From: Streptococcus oralis
GTDB lineage: Bacteria; Bacillota; Bacilli; Lactobacillales; Streptococcaceae
Direction of reading: 5' to 3'
Assembly: GCF_002386345.1 (NCBI RefSeq)
Contig: NZ_CP023507.1
Span: 1,302,001-1,366,000, forward strand
DNA: 64,000 nucleotides
Below the pieces are notes generated by a model. The model made no database searches. It had not been told where the DNA came from and was given only the letters and a program-made list of their open reading frames with translations. Of the stretch, positions 10,887-20,400 are shown one piece after another (the stretch's first letter is position 1; the number at the start of each line of letters is the position of its first letter). The position numbers were made by a program, and so were the translations under genes.

Positions 10887-11612
10887 ATGCGTTTAGATAG
10901 ATTATTAGCCCAAGAAATGATCAGTCGCAAGGCTATGAAACAGGCACTCCTGAAAAAAGAAATCCTAGTAGATGATTGTCCAGCCAACTCCCTCGCTCAA
11001 AATGTCGATACTGGATTGCAGAAACTAGTTTTTCAAGGACGACAAATCCAAGGATACAAGCACACCTACCTCATGCTTCATAAACCAGGTAGAGTGGTGA
11101 CAGCCAGTCAGGATAAGGACCTACCAACCGTCATGGACCTCCTTCCACCTGACATCCAGTCTGACCAGCTCTATGCTGTCGGCAGATTAGACCGTGACAC
11201 GACGGGACTGCTCCTTCTGACAGACAATGGACCTCTTGGTTTTCAGCTCCTTCATCCCCAGTACCATGTCGATAAATCCTATCAAGTGGTGGTCAACGGA
11301 CTGCTCACACCAGAACATATCCAAAAATTCAAAGATGGGATTGTCTTTTTAGACGGGACCACTTGTAAACCTGCTCAGCTCGAAATTCTGTCCTCAAGCC
11401 CAACAGAGAGCCGGGCCTCCATCACCATCTCAGAAGGAAAATTTCATCAGGTTAAAAAAATGTTCCTCTCAGTTGGTGTCAAGGTGACTGCCCTAAAACG
11501 CGTCCAATTCGGTGACTTTACATTAAACCCAGAACTAGCAGAAGGGCAATACCGTCCCTTGAATCCAGAGGAATTGGAAATCATTAAAAACTATTTAGAA
11601 AAAAGTGGATAA
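10887..11612 (+). CDS. rsuA: Small-subunit rRNA pseudouridine synthase, RsuA family
   Basis: 241 aa. An S4-like RNA-binding N-terminus (RLDRLLAQ) precedes the synthase domain. The catalytic aspartate is in GRLDRDTTG (Asp102). RsuA isomerises a uridine in 16S rRNA; the exact target here is inferred from family. No clear Shine-Dalgarno lies before the ATG. Instead an extended -10 (TGATAAGAT, -10 hexamer at 10873-10878) sits about 8 bp upstream, so the mRNA may be leaderless or nearly so. It is divergent from typA. Confidence 0.9.
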   Translation: MRLDRLLAQEMISRKAMKQALLKKEILVDDCPANSLAQNVDTGLQKLVFQGRQIQGYKHTYLMLHKPGRVVTASQDKDLPTVMDLLPPDIQSDQLYAVGRLDRDTTGLLLLTDNGPLGFQLLHPQYHVDKSYQVVVNGLLTPEHIQKFKDGIVFLDGTTCKPAQLEILSSSPTESRASITISEGKFHQVKKMFLSVGVKVTALKRVQFGDFTLNPELAEGQYRPLNPEELEIIKNYLEKSG

Positions 11613-11615
11613 AAG

Positions 11616-11650
11616 AAAAAAGCTTTATGTTTAAAGCTTTTTTCTTTTTT
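11616..11650. terminator. Bidirectional terminator
   Basis: Near-perfect inverted repeat AAAAAAGCTTTA/TTAAAGCTTTTTT with A and T runs on both sides. It serves the converging rsuA-like gene (plus) and the small membrane gene (minus). Confidence 0.85.
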
Positions 11651-11652
11651 GC

Positions 11653-11886
11653 TTATCTAAAAACTATTGCGATTGCTAGAATCCAGTTAAGAACAGAAAC
11701 TACAAGTCCTACGATATTGAGAATTTTTTCTGTTTTATAGTCCAGTCCAGATTCTTTTTGGTATGAAAAAGCCAAGACCAATCCTATAATCCCCAAAATC
11801 AGACCCACTATTGGAGATAGCAAACCAAGGACGATAGATAAGATACCTAAAATAAGTGAAGGTTTTTTCTTTTGTTGTGAATTCAT
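11653..11886 (-). CDS. Small membrane protein, DUF4190-like
   Basis: 77 aa starting at ATG 11886 (MNSQQKKKPSLI). This start has AAGGAGA at proper spacing, so the longer frame to 11928 is rejected. Two hydrophobic segments (about residues 11-38 and 52-75) are separated by a short loop, with a Lys-rich N-terminus. The pattern resembles DUF4190-type membrane proteins, often near stress or envelope genes. It stands alone between a terminator and the rhodanese gene. Function unknown. Confidence 0.7.
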   Translation of the reverse strand: MNSQQKKKPSLILGILSIVLGLLSPIVGLILGIIGLVLAFSYQKESGLDYKTEKILNIVGLVVSVLNWILAIAIVFR

Positions 11887-11971
11887 ATTACAAAATCTCC
11901 TTAAATTTAATATAAATGATGATACCATAAAATGCTAGCTTTATCACTCATTCGACAGTTTTTACAGAATG

Positions 11972-12352
11972 TTAGCTTGTCTTGATCTTCCCTTTCCAAG
12001 AATCCAATCCATAAGAAAGGATATAAATCTCAGAAAAACCTTGTTTTTTCAAATAAAGTGCGGCATTGGTCACTCGTTGTCCGCGTTGGTTTTCGTAGAG
12101 AAGGACAGGTTTATCCTTACGAAGGGCTGCAAGGCTTGACTTCAACTGATTTGAAGGAATATTGCGAGCTCCGAGGATATGTTTTCTGTGAAATTCTGCT
12201 GGTTCACGGACGTCAATCAATTGCCCTTTCCGAATCAAGTCTTCAAATTCCGCATTATCCACAATCTTAGCCGCACGACGAATACGAAGGTAGTTATACC
12301 CCATCCATGCCACCATCGCTAATACGATTCCCCAAACAATCCAAATTGTCAT
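11972..12352 (-). CDS. Membrane-anchored rhodanese-like protein lacking the active-site Cys
   Basis: 126 aa. An N-terminal membrane segment (IWIVWGIVLAMVAWMGYNYL) is followed by a rhodanese fold with the landmarks LIDVREPAEF and HILGARNIPS. The loop that normally carries the catalytic Cys reads LYENQRGQR and has none, so sulfur transfer is unlikely and a binding or scaffolding role is more plausible (inference). It overlaps the upstream yqgQ gene by 4 bp, giving translational coupling. Confidence 0.82.
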   Translation of the reverse strand: MTIWIVWGIVLAMVAWMGYNYLRIRRAAKIVDNAEFEDLIRKGQLIDVREPAEFHRKHILGARNIPSNQLKSSLAALRKDKPVLLYENQRGQRVTNAALYLKKQGFSEIYILSYGLDSWKGKIKTS

Positions 12353-12573
12353 AAGTTCTTATCTCCATTTTTCTCTATGTAGTCTAATTCTATCTTGTGC
12401 TCTCTACGAAGAACAGCTTCCGCCTCTAGATAGTCTAGCTTGTCCATCAGACCTGCATCATAGATCCGAGAGAGTTCGAGCTTCATCAGTTCAATATCAT
12501 ACAAACGCTTCCCCATGTAAACAATAATGCCAAATTGTTTGAGAAATTGCTGCACATCATAGAATGTTTTCAT
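12349..12573 (-). CDS. yqgQ: YqgQ-like protein (DUF910)
   Basis: 74 aa counted from ATG 12573 (MKTFYDVQQFLKQFG). This start matches the N-terminus of Bacillus YqgQ as I recall it; an upstream TTG at 12609 is possible but less likely. YqgQ is a small helical protein proposed to bind nucleic acid, usually near glcK and a rhodanese gene. Here it heads a two-gene unit with the rhodanese-like protein, overlapping it by 4 bp. It is divergent from the LysR gene. Confidence 0.78.
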   Translation of the reverse strand: MKTFYDVQQFLKQFGIIVYMGKRLYDIELMKLELSRIYDAGLMDKLDYLEAEAVLRREHKIELDYIEKNGDKNL

Positions 12574-12648
12574 AGCTTCCATTTTAGCAGATTCTAGACT
12601 TTTTTTCAATACTGGACCAGCTCTTTCCCCCTATTTTCTTCGTCTTCA

Positions 12649-12684
12649 TTGCCCATTCTTCCGCAAGTATGGTACAATAAAAAC
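12649..12684 (+). promoter_or_regulatory. LysR-gene promoter, leaderless layout
   Basis: TTGCCC (12649-12654), 18-bp spacer, extended -10 TGGTACAAT (hexamer 12673-12678). The A of the ATG at 12685 is 7 bp past the -10, where transcription should start. No Shine-Dalgarno is present. Confidence 0.65.
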
Positions 12685-13593
12685 ATGAGAATTCAACAAC
12701 TACACTATATTATCAAAATCGTCGAAACTGGCTCTATGAATGAGGCAGCTAAGCAGCTCTTTATCACCCAACCCAGTCTCTCTAATGCTGTTCGAGACTT
12801 GGAAAATGAAATGGGCATTGAAATCTTTATCCGCAATCCCAAGGGCATTACCTTAACCCGTGATGGGATGGAGTTTCTCTCCTACGCTCGCCAAGTTGTC
12901 GAGCAAACGCAGCTTCTGGAGGAACGCTATAAAAATCCTGTCGCCCACCGCGAACTTTTCAGCGTTTCCTCTCAGCACTATGCCTTTGTAGTCAATGCCT
13001 TTGTCTCTCTGCTCAAAAAAAGTGATATGGAGAAATACGAGCTCTTCCTTCGTGAAACTCGGACTTGGGAGATTATCGATGACGTCAAGAACTTCCGTAG
13101 CGAGGTCGGTGTCCTCTTTTTAAACAGCTACAACCGCGATGTTTTAACGAAAATGCTCGATGACAATCACCTCTTAGCCCACCACCTCTTTACCGCTCAA
13201 CCCCATATCTTTGTTAGCAAGACCAATCCTCTAGCTAAAAAAGACAAGGTCAAACTGGCTGATTTAGAAGATTTTCCTTACCTCAGTTACGATCAGGGGA
13301 CGCACAACTCCTTCTACTTTTCAGAGGAGATTCTTTCACAAGAGCACCACAAGAAATCCATCGTAGTCAGTGACCGTGCCACCCTCTTTAATCTTTTGAT
13401 TGGTTTGGATGGTTACACCATTGCAACAGGGATATTGAACAGCAACCTCAACGGAGACAATATCGTTTCCATTCCACTGGACATTGACGACCCGATTGAA
13501 CTAGTCTATATCCAGCATGAAAAAACCAGCCTGTCTAAGATGGGCGAACGCTTTATCGAATACTTACTAGAAGAAGTTCAATTCGATAATTAA
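12685..13593 (+). CDS. LysR-type transcriptional regulator
   Basis: 302 aa from ATG 12685. The N-terminal winged helix-turn-helix is clear (MRIQQLHYIIKIVETGSMN, then AAKQLFITQPSLSNAVRDLE), followed by a periplasmic-binding-like effector domain. Length and layout are typical of LTTRs. It resembles the CpsY/MtaR group of streptococcal regulators, some of which control methionine uptake and synthesis, but the effector cannot be read from sequence. The upstream frame to 12649 is rejected because the -10 lies inside it. It is divergent from yqgQ and upstream of the amidase pseudogene. Confidence 0.88.
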   Translation: MRIQQLHYIIKIVETGSMNEAAKQLFITQPSLSNAVRDLENEMGIEIFIRNPKGITLTRDGMEFLSYARQVVEQTQLLEERYKNPVAHRELFSVSSQHYAFVVNAFVSLLKKSDMEKYELFLRETRTWEIIDDVKNFRSEVGVLFLNSYNRDVLTKMLDDNHLLAHHLFTAQPHIFVSKTNPLAKKDKVKLADLEDFPYLSYDQGTHNSFYFSEEILSQEHHKKSIVVSDRATLFNLLIGLDGYTIATGILNSNLNGDNIVSIPLDIDDPIELVYIQHEKTSLSKMGERFIEYLLEEVQFDN

Positions 13594-13637
13594 TAGGAAA
13601 AATGAAAAAGAGAAAAGAAAAAGTTAGGAAATAAAAA

Positions 13638-15437
13638 GTGAAAAAGATACTACTGACCAGTGCTTTAATCCTTTCAATCGCAGGATTAGCACCCGCATCC
13701 GTCTTAGGAGAAGAAAACACTACTCAATCCACACCTGCTGTCAAGGAAGCAATTGCCAAAGAAGAAAAGAAGGAATCGAGTGTTGAGGAAAACTCTAAAT
13801 CAGAAGTTCTTCCGAAAGTAAATGTGCAAGAAGACAAGCCCAAAAAAGAAGGATGGTACCAAGAAAATCACCACTGGCGTTTTTACCAAGATGATAAACC
13901 TGCTTTGAACTGGAAACAAATCCAAGGCAAATGGTACTACTTCGATCAAGATGGTAATCGTCTTCATTCTACTGTCTACAAAGGCTATGCCTTTGACCAA
14001 GATGGTGTCATGATAGAAAATAGCTGGACCAAATTGGACAACCAATGGTATTATGCTGATTCTTCTGGACGACTAGCTCAGAACACCTGGAAAAAAATTA
14101 ACGGCTCCTGGTACTATTTTGACCAAACTGGAAGCATGCTCAGCAACACCTCCGTTGACGGCTATCTTCTCACAAAAAGCGGAGCTATGGCAGAAAAGGG
14201 TTGGACTAAATTAGACCAAATTTGGTACTATGTCGCTCCTTCCGGAAAAATTTTGCAGGACAAATGGGAGAAAATCAACGGTTCTTGGTATTACTTTGAC
14301 AAAGACGGTGGAATGCTGAGTGCGACAACCTTCAAGGGCTACCTCTTTAACCAGAGCGGAGCTATGGCAGAAAACAACTGGGTCAAAATCAAGGATACTT
14401 GGTTCTATGCGAACGGGTCAGGTAGATATGTCCAACAAAACTGGCAAAAGATTCAGGGTTCCTGGTACTCATTTGACCAGAATGGTGGAATGCTAGCAGA
14501 CAAATGGAAAGAAAGCTACTACCTTAAAACCAGTGGAGCCATGGCGGAGAATGAGTGGATCTTCGATAAAGCCTACAAGAGCTGGTTCTAACTAAAAGCG
14601 GATGGTCGTTATGCAAATCAGGAGTGGATTGGAGCATACTACCTCAAGTCAGGCGGTTACATGGCAAAGAGCGAATGGATTTACGATAACTCTGACAAAG
14701 CACGCTACTACCTAGATGATAATGGACATTATGTTTCAGGAACTTACAAGATAGACGGTAAGGAACACCTGTTCCAAAAATACGGCCAATGGATTTCAGA
14801 AGTTTCAACTGAGGGTGGATTTGTAAAAGGCCAATACAGTAAGACCATCTTCCTCGATCCCGGACATGGCGGACGAGATTCTGGCGCCTTTTACTACAAT
14901 GTCGCTGAAAAAGATCTCAACATGCAGATTTACCGTAAGCTTCGTACTAAGTTAGAAGAACTAGGCTACAAGGTTCTCACCTCACGTGATAGTGATATTG
15001 ATGTAGATTTCATTACAGAACGTTCCCGTATGGTCAACAAAACCAACTCGGATATTTTTATCAGTATCCACTTCAATGCTACTGGTAATACCTACTCAAA
15101 AGCAAGCGGTATTCAAACATACTCCTATAGCGATGAACCTGATTATCCAAGTAAGATTAATCAATACTGGCACAACCATCCTGATCGCATTAGTGAAAGT
15201 AAGCGCCTCGCTGCTGCTATCCACTCCTCTCTCTTAGCAGAAACAGGGGCCAAGGATGCTGGCTTATTGGAAAGCAGCTATGCCGTACTACGCGAAACAG
15301 CCAAACCAGCCGTTCTCCTAGAGCTTGGTTATATGGATAATTTCTCCGAAAACCAACAAATCAGAGATAGCCACTACCAAGATAAACTGGTCGCAGGCAT
15401 CGTGAAAGGGATCCAAAAATATTACGCTGGTCAGTAA
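13638..15437 (+). pseudogene. Choline-binding N-acetylmuramoyl-L-alanine amidase, broken by one in-frame stop
   Basis: GTG start at 13638 with AGGAAA before it. The frame encodes a signal peptide (cut likely after VLG), a charged linker, then choline-binding repeats of the WYYFDQDG type, and is halted by TAA at 14589-14591 after 317 codons. The same frame then continues without further stops through more repeats (LKADGRYANQEW) into a C-terminal Amidase_3 domain (FLDPGHGGRDSGA, SDIFISIHFNA, LLELGYMDN), ending at 15437. One base change from TAC or TAT to TAA explains the break. As it stands the product is a secreted choline-binding fragment without the catalytic domain. The intact 599-residue product would cut the MurNAc-L-Ala bond in peptidoglycan. 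Confidence 0.85.
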
Positions 15438-15468
15438 AAAAGTCTCGAGAAATCTCGAGACTTTTTAT
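15437..15468. terminator. Bidirectional terminator
   Basis: Perfect arms AAAAGTCTCGAGA/TCTCGAGACTTTT, spacer AA, between the amidase pseudogene and a converging membrane gene. Confidence 0.9.
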
Positions 15469-15782
15469 TTGCCTTCTTTTTTATCCTTATCAGGAAAGAG
15501 ATAGCCAAGTCCTACACAAGCTAGCACTCCTGCACCAATCACCAAACCACTTGAAATTGGCAAAATATCAAAGATTGCATTTGCAATGATAAAGGCAATG
15601 ATCAAGCACATCAGACTAGCCTTGTAGTCTTTTTTCAAAAAGTTTTCTAGTGTGAAATAGAGGAACAATCCTACTGGAATGAGTGACCAGAGGTTGACAT
15701 CCAAACTTGGCCATCCAACAGATCCGAAATACAATACTAGCGCTGCTGCTACTAAAAATACAAGTCCCAATAATTTTTTCAT
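15465..15782 (-). CDS. Small membrane protein (LiaF-TM-like)
   Basis: 105 aa with four hydrophobic stretches (about residues 3-20, 30-46, 55-72, 77-95) and a Lys-rich C-terminus (PDKDKKEGK). The pattern recalls the membrane part of LiaF-like proteins, but no functional motif is visible. GGAGA precedes the ATG. It lies downstream of the duplicated tRNA-Thr end, so it was probably the original neighbour of tRNA-Thr before the DUF6287-like gene came in. Confidence 0.7.
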   Translation of the reverse strand: MKKLLGLVFLVAAALVLYFGSVGWPSLDVNLWSLIPVGLFLYFTLENFLKKDYKASLMCLIIAFIIANAIFDILPISSGLVIGAGVLACVGLGYLFPDKDKKEGK

Positions 15783-15945
15783 TTTTTGTCTCCATTTTCT
15801 TTTTTATTGACTTGAGTTGTCTGATACTGACCCCTCACGTCCCTTACATGAACCATTATAGCAGAGGAATTTTTCAAGAACAAGCCCTTTTGCCTATCTG
15901 GTCAATATCTCTGTCTAAGTGGTTGAGTATTTGTAACAAAAGAAA

Positions 15946-15981
15946 AAGAAGCCCTAATGGGCTTCTTGATTCTGCCGATTG
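15946..15981 (-). repeat. Duplicated 3' end and terminator of tRNA-Thr
   Basis: 15962-15981 is identical over 20 bp to 17177-17196, which holds the last tRNA-Thr bases and flank. The hairpin next to it (AGAAGCCC/GGGCTTCT) also matches the tRNA terminator with a few changes. No tRNA body is attached here. The two copies bracket the DUF6287-like gene as direct repeats. Confidence 0.85.
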
Positions 15982-16007
15982 TAACAGTATTTTTGAACGA
16001 ATACCAT

Positions 16008-16892
16008 CTAGTTTTTCTTTTCCTTAGATTCTAGAGAAGATTTGATTGTTTCTCGATCAGCTTGCAGTTGAGCTAAATTCTTTTCTTCTTCTTCAAGTTT
16101 ACTGGTATCTGGTTTCACACGGTAATAAACATCTTCTGGTTTCATTAACATAGACCCGTAATCTTGACCCGAAAGTAGTCTTTCTTCAGCATGATTGCTT
16201 TTATCCGTAATCTTTCCATCATCACCAGGTTGCATAACAACCCCACTTGGAACAGCAACTACTACAAATCCTCCAGAAACAGAATCTTTCACCCACGCAC
16301 TGAGAGAAGCTGTCTCAGGGTTACGACTATCTTGACCTTTTGATACCTTTAATCCAACTACAGATTCGTACTTTTGATCATTTGTAAACCAAGTCGCATC
16401 TACTTCTCCAGAATTCTTAATAATGTATTCATTGCCAGATTGACTACGCCAAGTACCTTCTAAACTAGACAGATCATTGTTCTTGATTGCTTCAATATCT
16501 AGTTTTGGAACAGCAGTTTCTTTCTTTAGCTTGCTAACAAGTGCTTCTGCTTCCGTAATTTTGGTATCTAAAGCAGTCAGTTGATTCTTGAGTTTTTGAA
16601 TTTCCTCTTGTTTATCCTTATCAGTCTCATCCGTTTTTCCTTGACTTGTAGACGCTTGACTTGTAGACGATTGACTTGTTGACTCTGTAGTTGAAACGGC
16701 AGACGATGCTTGATTTGACTCTTTCTTTCCAATCAAAGAATGCGAGAAAATACTTACCAAGATGAGAGTGACTGAAGCAGCGAGTGCTAGGCCAATATAG
16801 ATTTTTATATTTTTATTCGGAGCCGACTTTGATTCAGACCGCTTACGTCCATTGACCTCTTCAAATTGTTTTTCCCGTTCTTTCTTATTCAT
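16008..16892 (-). CDS. Membrane-anchored protein with DUF6287-like domain
   Basis: 294 aa with a clear AAGGAGA site. A charged cytoplasmic N-terminus (about 28 residues) leads into one membrane segment (IYIGLALAASVTLILVSIF). A Ser/Thr/Gln linker with repeated STSQ units and a coiled coil (about 95-125) follow. The outer domain starting LEGTWRSQSGNEYIIKNSG resembles the streptococcal DUF6287 family. It is probably a surface-exposed signal-anchored protein of unknown function. The gene fills a 1.2-kb interval between two copies of the tRNA-Thr 3' end, suggesting insertion. A weak -35 with extended -10 (TGGTATAAT, hexamer 17056-17061) may drive it, with a long leader. Confidence 0.75.
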   Translation of the reverse strand: MNKKEREKQFEEVNGRKRSESKSAPNKNIKIYIGLALAASVTLILVSIFSHSLIGKKESNQASSAVSTTESTSQSSTSQASTSQGKTDETDKDKQEEIQKLKNQLTALDTKITEAEALVSKLKKETAVPKLDIEAIKNNDLSSLEGTWRSQSGNEYIIKNSGEVDATWFTNDQKYESVVGLKVSKGQDSRNPETASLSAWVKDSVSGGFVVVAVPSGVVMQPGDDGKITDKSNHAEERLLSGQDYGSMLMKPEDVYYRVKPDTSKLEEEEKNLAQLQADRETIKSSLESKEKKN

Positions 16893-17159
16893 AATTTTCT
16901 CCTTTTTGATTTATATTCAGCCAAGCTTGCGAGACTTCATTCGTTATTATCCACGGATTTTTATAATTTTTAGAAAACCTATGCAAAAAATTCTAGAATG
17001 ATTAACAGCCTATAGTCCTCTAAAACGGAACGAAAACAAGTGCTTATTAAAATATATTATACCACAAAATATAAATTTTAGTTTTTATTTATAAGCAGGA
17101 TTTTCAGACGTTAAATAGATCCTATCTCAAACGTTCCACCTTTCCTATATTTACAAAAA

Positions 17160-17183
17160 AAAGAAGCCCGCTTGGACTTCTTG
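17160..17183 (-). terminator. tRNA-Thr terminator
   Basis: Imperfect hairpin AAGAAGTCC/GCTTCTT followed by a T-run on the minus strand, directly after the tRNA. Confidence 0.7.
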
Positions 17184-17187
17184 ATTC

Positions 17188-17260
17188 TGCCGATTGCAGG
17201 GCTTGAACCTGTGACCTACGCGTTACGAGTGCGTTGCTCTACCAACTGAGCTAAATCGGC
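17188..17260 (-). tRNA. tRNA-Thr (CGT anticodon)
   Basis: 73 nt. The acceptor arms GCCGATT and AATCGGC pair perfectly, the discriminator is A, and no CCA is encoded. The D arm GCTCAGTTGGTAGAGC and the T arm with GGTTCAAGCC are standard. The anticodon loop CTCGTAA gives CGT, reading ACG. It has its own promoter just upstream and a terminator just downstream. Its 3' end is duplicated at 15962-15981. Confidence 0.95.
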
Positions 17261-17272
17261 GATTACCCTTTT

Positions 17273-17300
17273 AGTATAGCACTCTGAGAATAGATGTCAA
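17273..17300 (-). promoter_or_regulatory. tRNA-Thr promoter
   Basis: TTGACA (17295-17300), 16-bp spacer, TATACT (17273-17278) on the minus strand. Confidence 0.85.
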
Positions 17301-17317
17301 GAAATTTTCATCACGAT

Positions 17318-17348
17318 TAAAAAAGCCTGTCCTGAGACGAGGCTTTTA
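17318..17348 (-). terminator. prtA terminator
   Basis: AAAAGCCT/AGGCTTTTTT hairpin with a long loop, about 135 bp after the prtA stop. The stretch between them is AT-rich and holds nothing else I can recognise. Confidence 0.7.
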
Positions 17349-17483
17349 CATATATCTCTTTAAAATCTCCTATTTTCATAGAAATCTAAATAATATATTT
17401 ATAAATCAAAATTTTCACAAAACTATGTCATCACCTCACAATCTAATCTCAGTACATAAACCATTTTTTCTATAGCTTTTGTC

Positions 17484-20400
17484 TTAATCTTTATTTTTTC
17501 TCTTCAATACTAGAAAAGCTCCTACTATAAACATTATTCCGGTAGCTAATAGTGTCTGGGCTCCGCTTGCTGTTCCGGTTTTTGGCAACTGATTAGGATT
17601 GTTAATAGTTGATTTACTATTGATGTTGGTATTTTTATTAGTTAAGTTCACTTGTTCATTTAGATAAACGTTCTTGTTAATTTCAAAGTTTTTATCATTC
17701 TCATCAGAAACAATACTGTTGACATCATTAGTTGGATTAGATTGTGTTTTTTCTTTCTTTTTCGATACATCAAAAGTAGGTTTATTTTCCTCCTCCTTTT
17801 TCTCCTCTATTTTCTTGAATACAGGTTTTATAAAGGTATCTTTTGATAGATTAAGAACATAGCCGGCGTCTTTTTTCCCTTCGAAACCAGAAATTTCCCA
17901 ACCATCAAATTGGTATCCTTTTTCTAATTCACCCTTATAGACAGGTAACATAAAATCTTCTTCCGACACTATCATTGAAATCATTTCTTCTCCATTTTGA
18001 ATGGTCACGGTTACCCTATGAGGTTTTAATTCACTTACCTCTCCCGTATCTTTATTTAAAATGAATTCTTTTACAGTTGTATTTCTTGCAAAATCTTTTA
18101 CAACAATCTTAATGTTTAGTGTCTTATCTGTTAGTTGTTTAATATCATCAAATGATTTGTATTCTTTTCCATTTACATAAATATGTTGTTCTTGAATCTC
18201 ACCATCGAATCCATTATTTCTTTTATCATTGATGTTAAAGACTACAGATTTTCCGTTAGCATATTCGATACTAGTATTTCCCTTAGGATCAATGCTTACT
18301 TCAGGTTTTACATTATCATATAAAAATTGATAGTGTACTCCAACCGCTTTCGCATTCAAATCGCTATAGCCAGTTTGAAGATAAACATTTCCATCCATAT
18401 CTGTTACCTTATCTGGGAATCCATTTGCTTTATAGTCTTTCATCCCCCAGTCCATGATGTCACCGTCTTTAACATTAAGCTTAATGTTAAAATCTCTAGT
18501 GTTATCAATGTGTAAATCTCCGTAGATTAAATAATTGTCTACAACCGATTCATTAACTCTCAACTCCCAGTTAAAACCACCCTTATCAGAAATCTTACCT
18601 CTTAAATAAAATTCTGGATTTCGTACATAAATTTTATTAGATTTGGATGGATTAAAGTAGTTCTTGTCCATTGAAAGATTTACTGGTTTTGCATCAATAA
18701 ATAACGTAGAGCCATCTTCTTTTATAGCTTCTACATTGGACTTATCTTCTCCAGTGTACTCTTTACCATCCTTACCAAATAATACCAGTTTAGAAGAATC
18801 TGTCACAAGATTTCCATCTTTATCGATAGCTTCCCCTTTATCATTCATTTTAAAGGTAAACACTTGATACCTTACAATGTTAAAGCCGTCCAAAGCCGAC
18901 ATTAATACTGATTGAGTACTTCTTCCATCTTCAACATTTCTACTATCAGCATAAATTGTTGTTTCTGATAATACTCTTAGATTAGGATTGGCCTTTTGGA
19001 TTTTTGCTATATCTTCCTTGCTATAGACTCCATTCCCTTCTAACATATCCGTTTTTCCAGGATTATAGGTAGTCACTTTTAGTGCATAGCCTTTTCTTAG
19101 AATGATGTTATCCTTTAATAGATATTGTTGTTTTTCTGAATCAGAATAGATTTTACCAGATTCCATGTCCGTTAAATTGTTTGGTTTATTTTTTGAAAGA
19201 TCTCCTTCTCCTAATTCTATTACATTCCCATAACTTGATGCATACGGATATTCTGCTTTAGTTTCCTTATTTTTTTCAGGCATTCTAATTTTAGTTTCAG
19301 CTTTTATCTGATCATCATCTTTGACAAAAAACCTCATATCGCCTGCAAAAGCTAATCCATCCACAATATCATTAATATTAGCGTATAAATCAAATGTCAT
19401 CGTTTTTGAGTGGGAATCATACTTGGTCGTTTTGATTTCTAAAGATTTATAGTTATTTCCATAATACACCTTGGCATTTTTAGAAACATTACTGATCTTT
19501 CCAAGAATTTCAAAGTGTCCATCTTTAGACGGGCTTAAAACACCATAAATTTTTGATTTGATTTCATCAAGTTTTTCAGTTTCATATTGTAAGGCACTAC
19601 CATCGTCATAAGCAATGATATTTCCCTTATCATCGTATTTATAATCGTATTCCTCTATTCTCTTACCAGTTTCACTTGTAAAGTCATCAACTTCTCTAAA
19701 TTTCTTTTTAATGAGTTTCTTTAAATCTTTGCTTTCAAAGTCTCTAATTGTTGAAATTGTTTTATGAATAGTCAAGCTAGATTTTTCTTCGGTAGCCTCT
19801 TCATTTTCTTGATGATGTTCTACTTCAGTTGTATCTTTTTTAAGACTATCCTCTTTTCTATTTTCTAAATTTTTAAATTTAGATTCGGAAATCTCGCCAA
19901 GCTTTTGGTATTTAGATGAATCTTGATCAGGATCTACTAGATAATAGGAAATCATCCCATTTTCATCAGCATGATCAGCAAATTTAATTCTATGAATCTT
20001 TGTGAAATTGCTAGAACCGTCTAATGCAATCACTTCAATGATTTTGCCTCTTAAATCTCCTGCACCTTTGATTTCATAAATGGTATTTCCGTCTTTGTCA
20101 AGTTTTCTATTTCTTCCTTGACCCTCACCTGCATAAGTGACTTCAAGATTTTTCTCAACCTCTCCATCTTCATTAACAAGAGCGGCGCCAGCATACCAAA
20201 CTTCGTTGGCAATTTCGTCAAATTTTTCAGGATGTTCTTTTTGATCTCTCGCAAATAGCGTTTCATTCTTGTATTGCTCTTTGACCTTGTGATAAGTATC
20301 CTTTGTAATCAACTTAATTTTTTCAGGGTTTGAAAAATCAATTGAAACAATCTTTGGAGGGGTGTTATCAATTTTTACAGGAATATAGGAAACCTGCCAT

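Noticed and set aside
11887..11928. Longer N-terminus for the small membrane gene
   Set aside because: The internal ATG at 11886 has AAGGAGA at proper spacing; the upstream start has none.
14661..15437. Independent start for the amidase domain at ATG 14661
   Set aside because: No ribosome site or promoter precedes it, and the product would lack a signal peptide; a broken gene is simpler.
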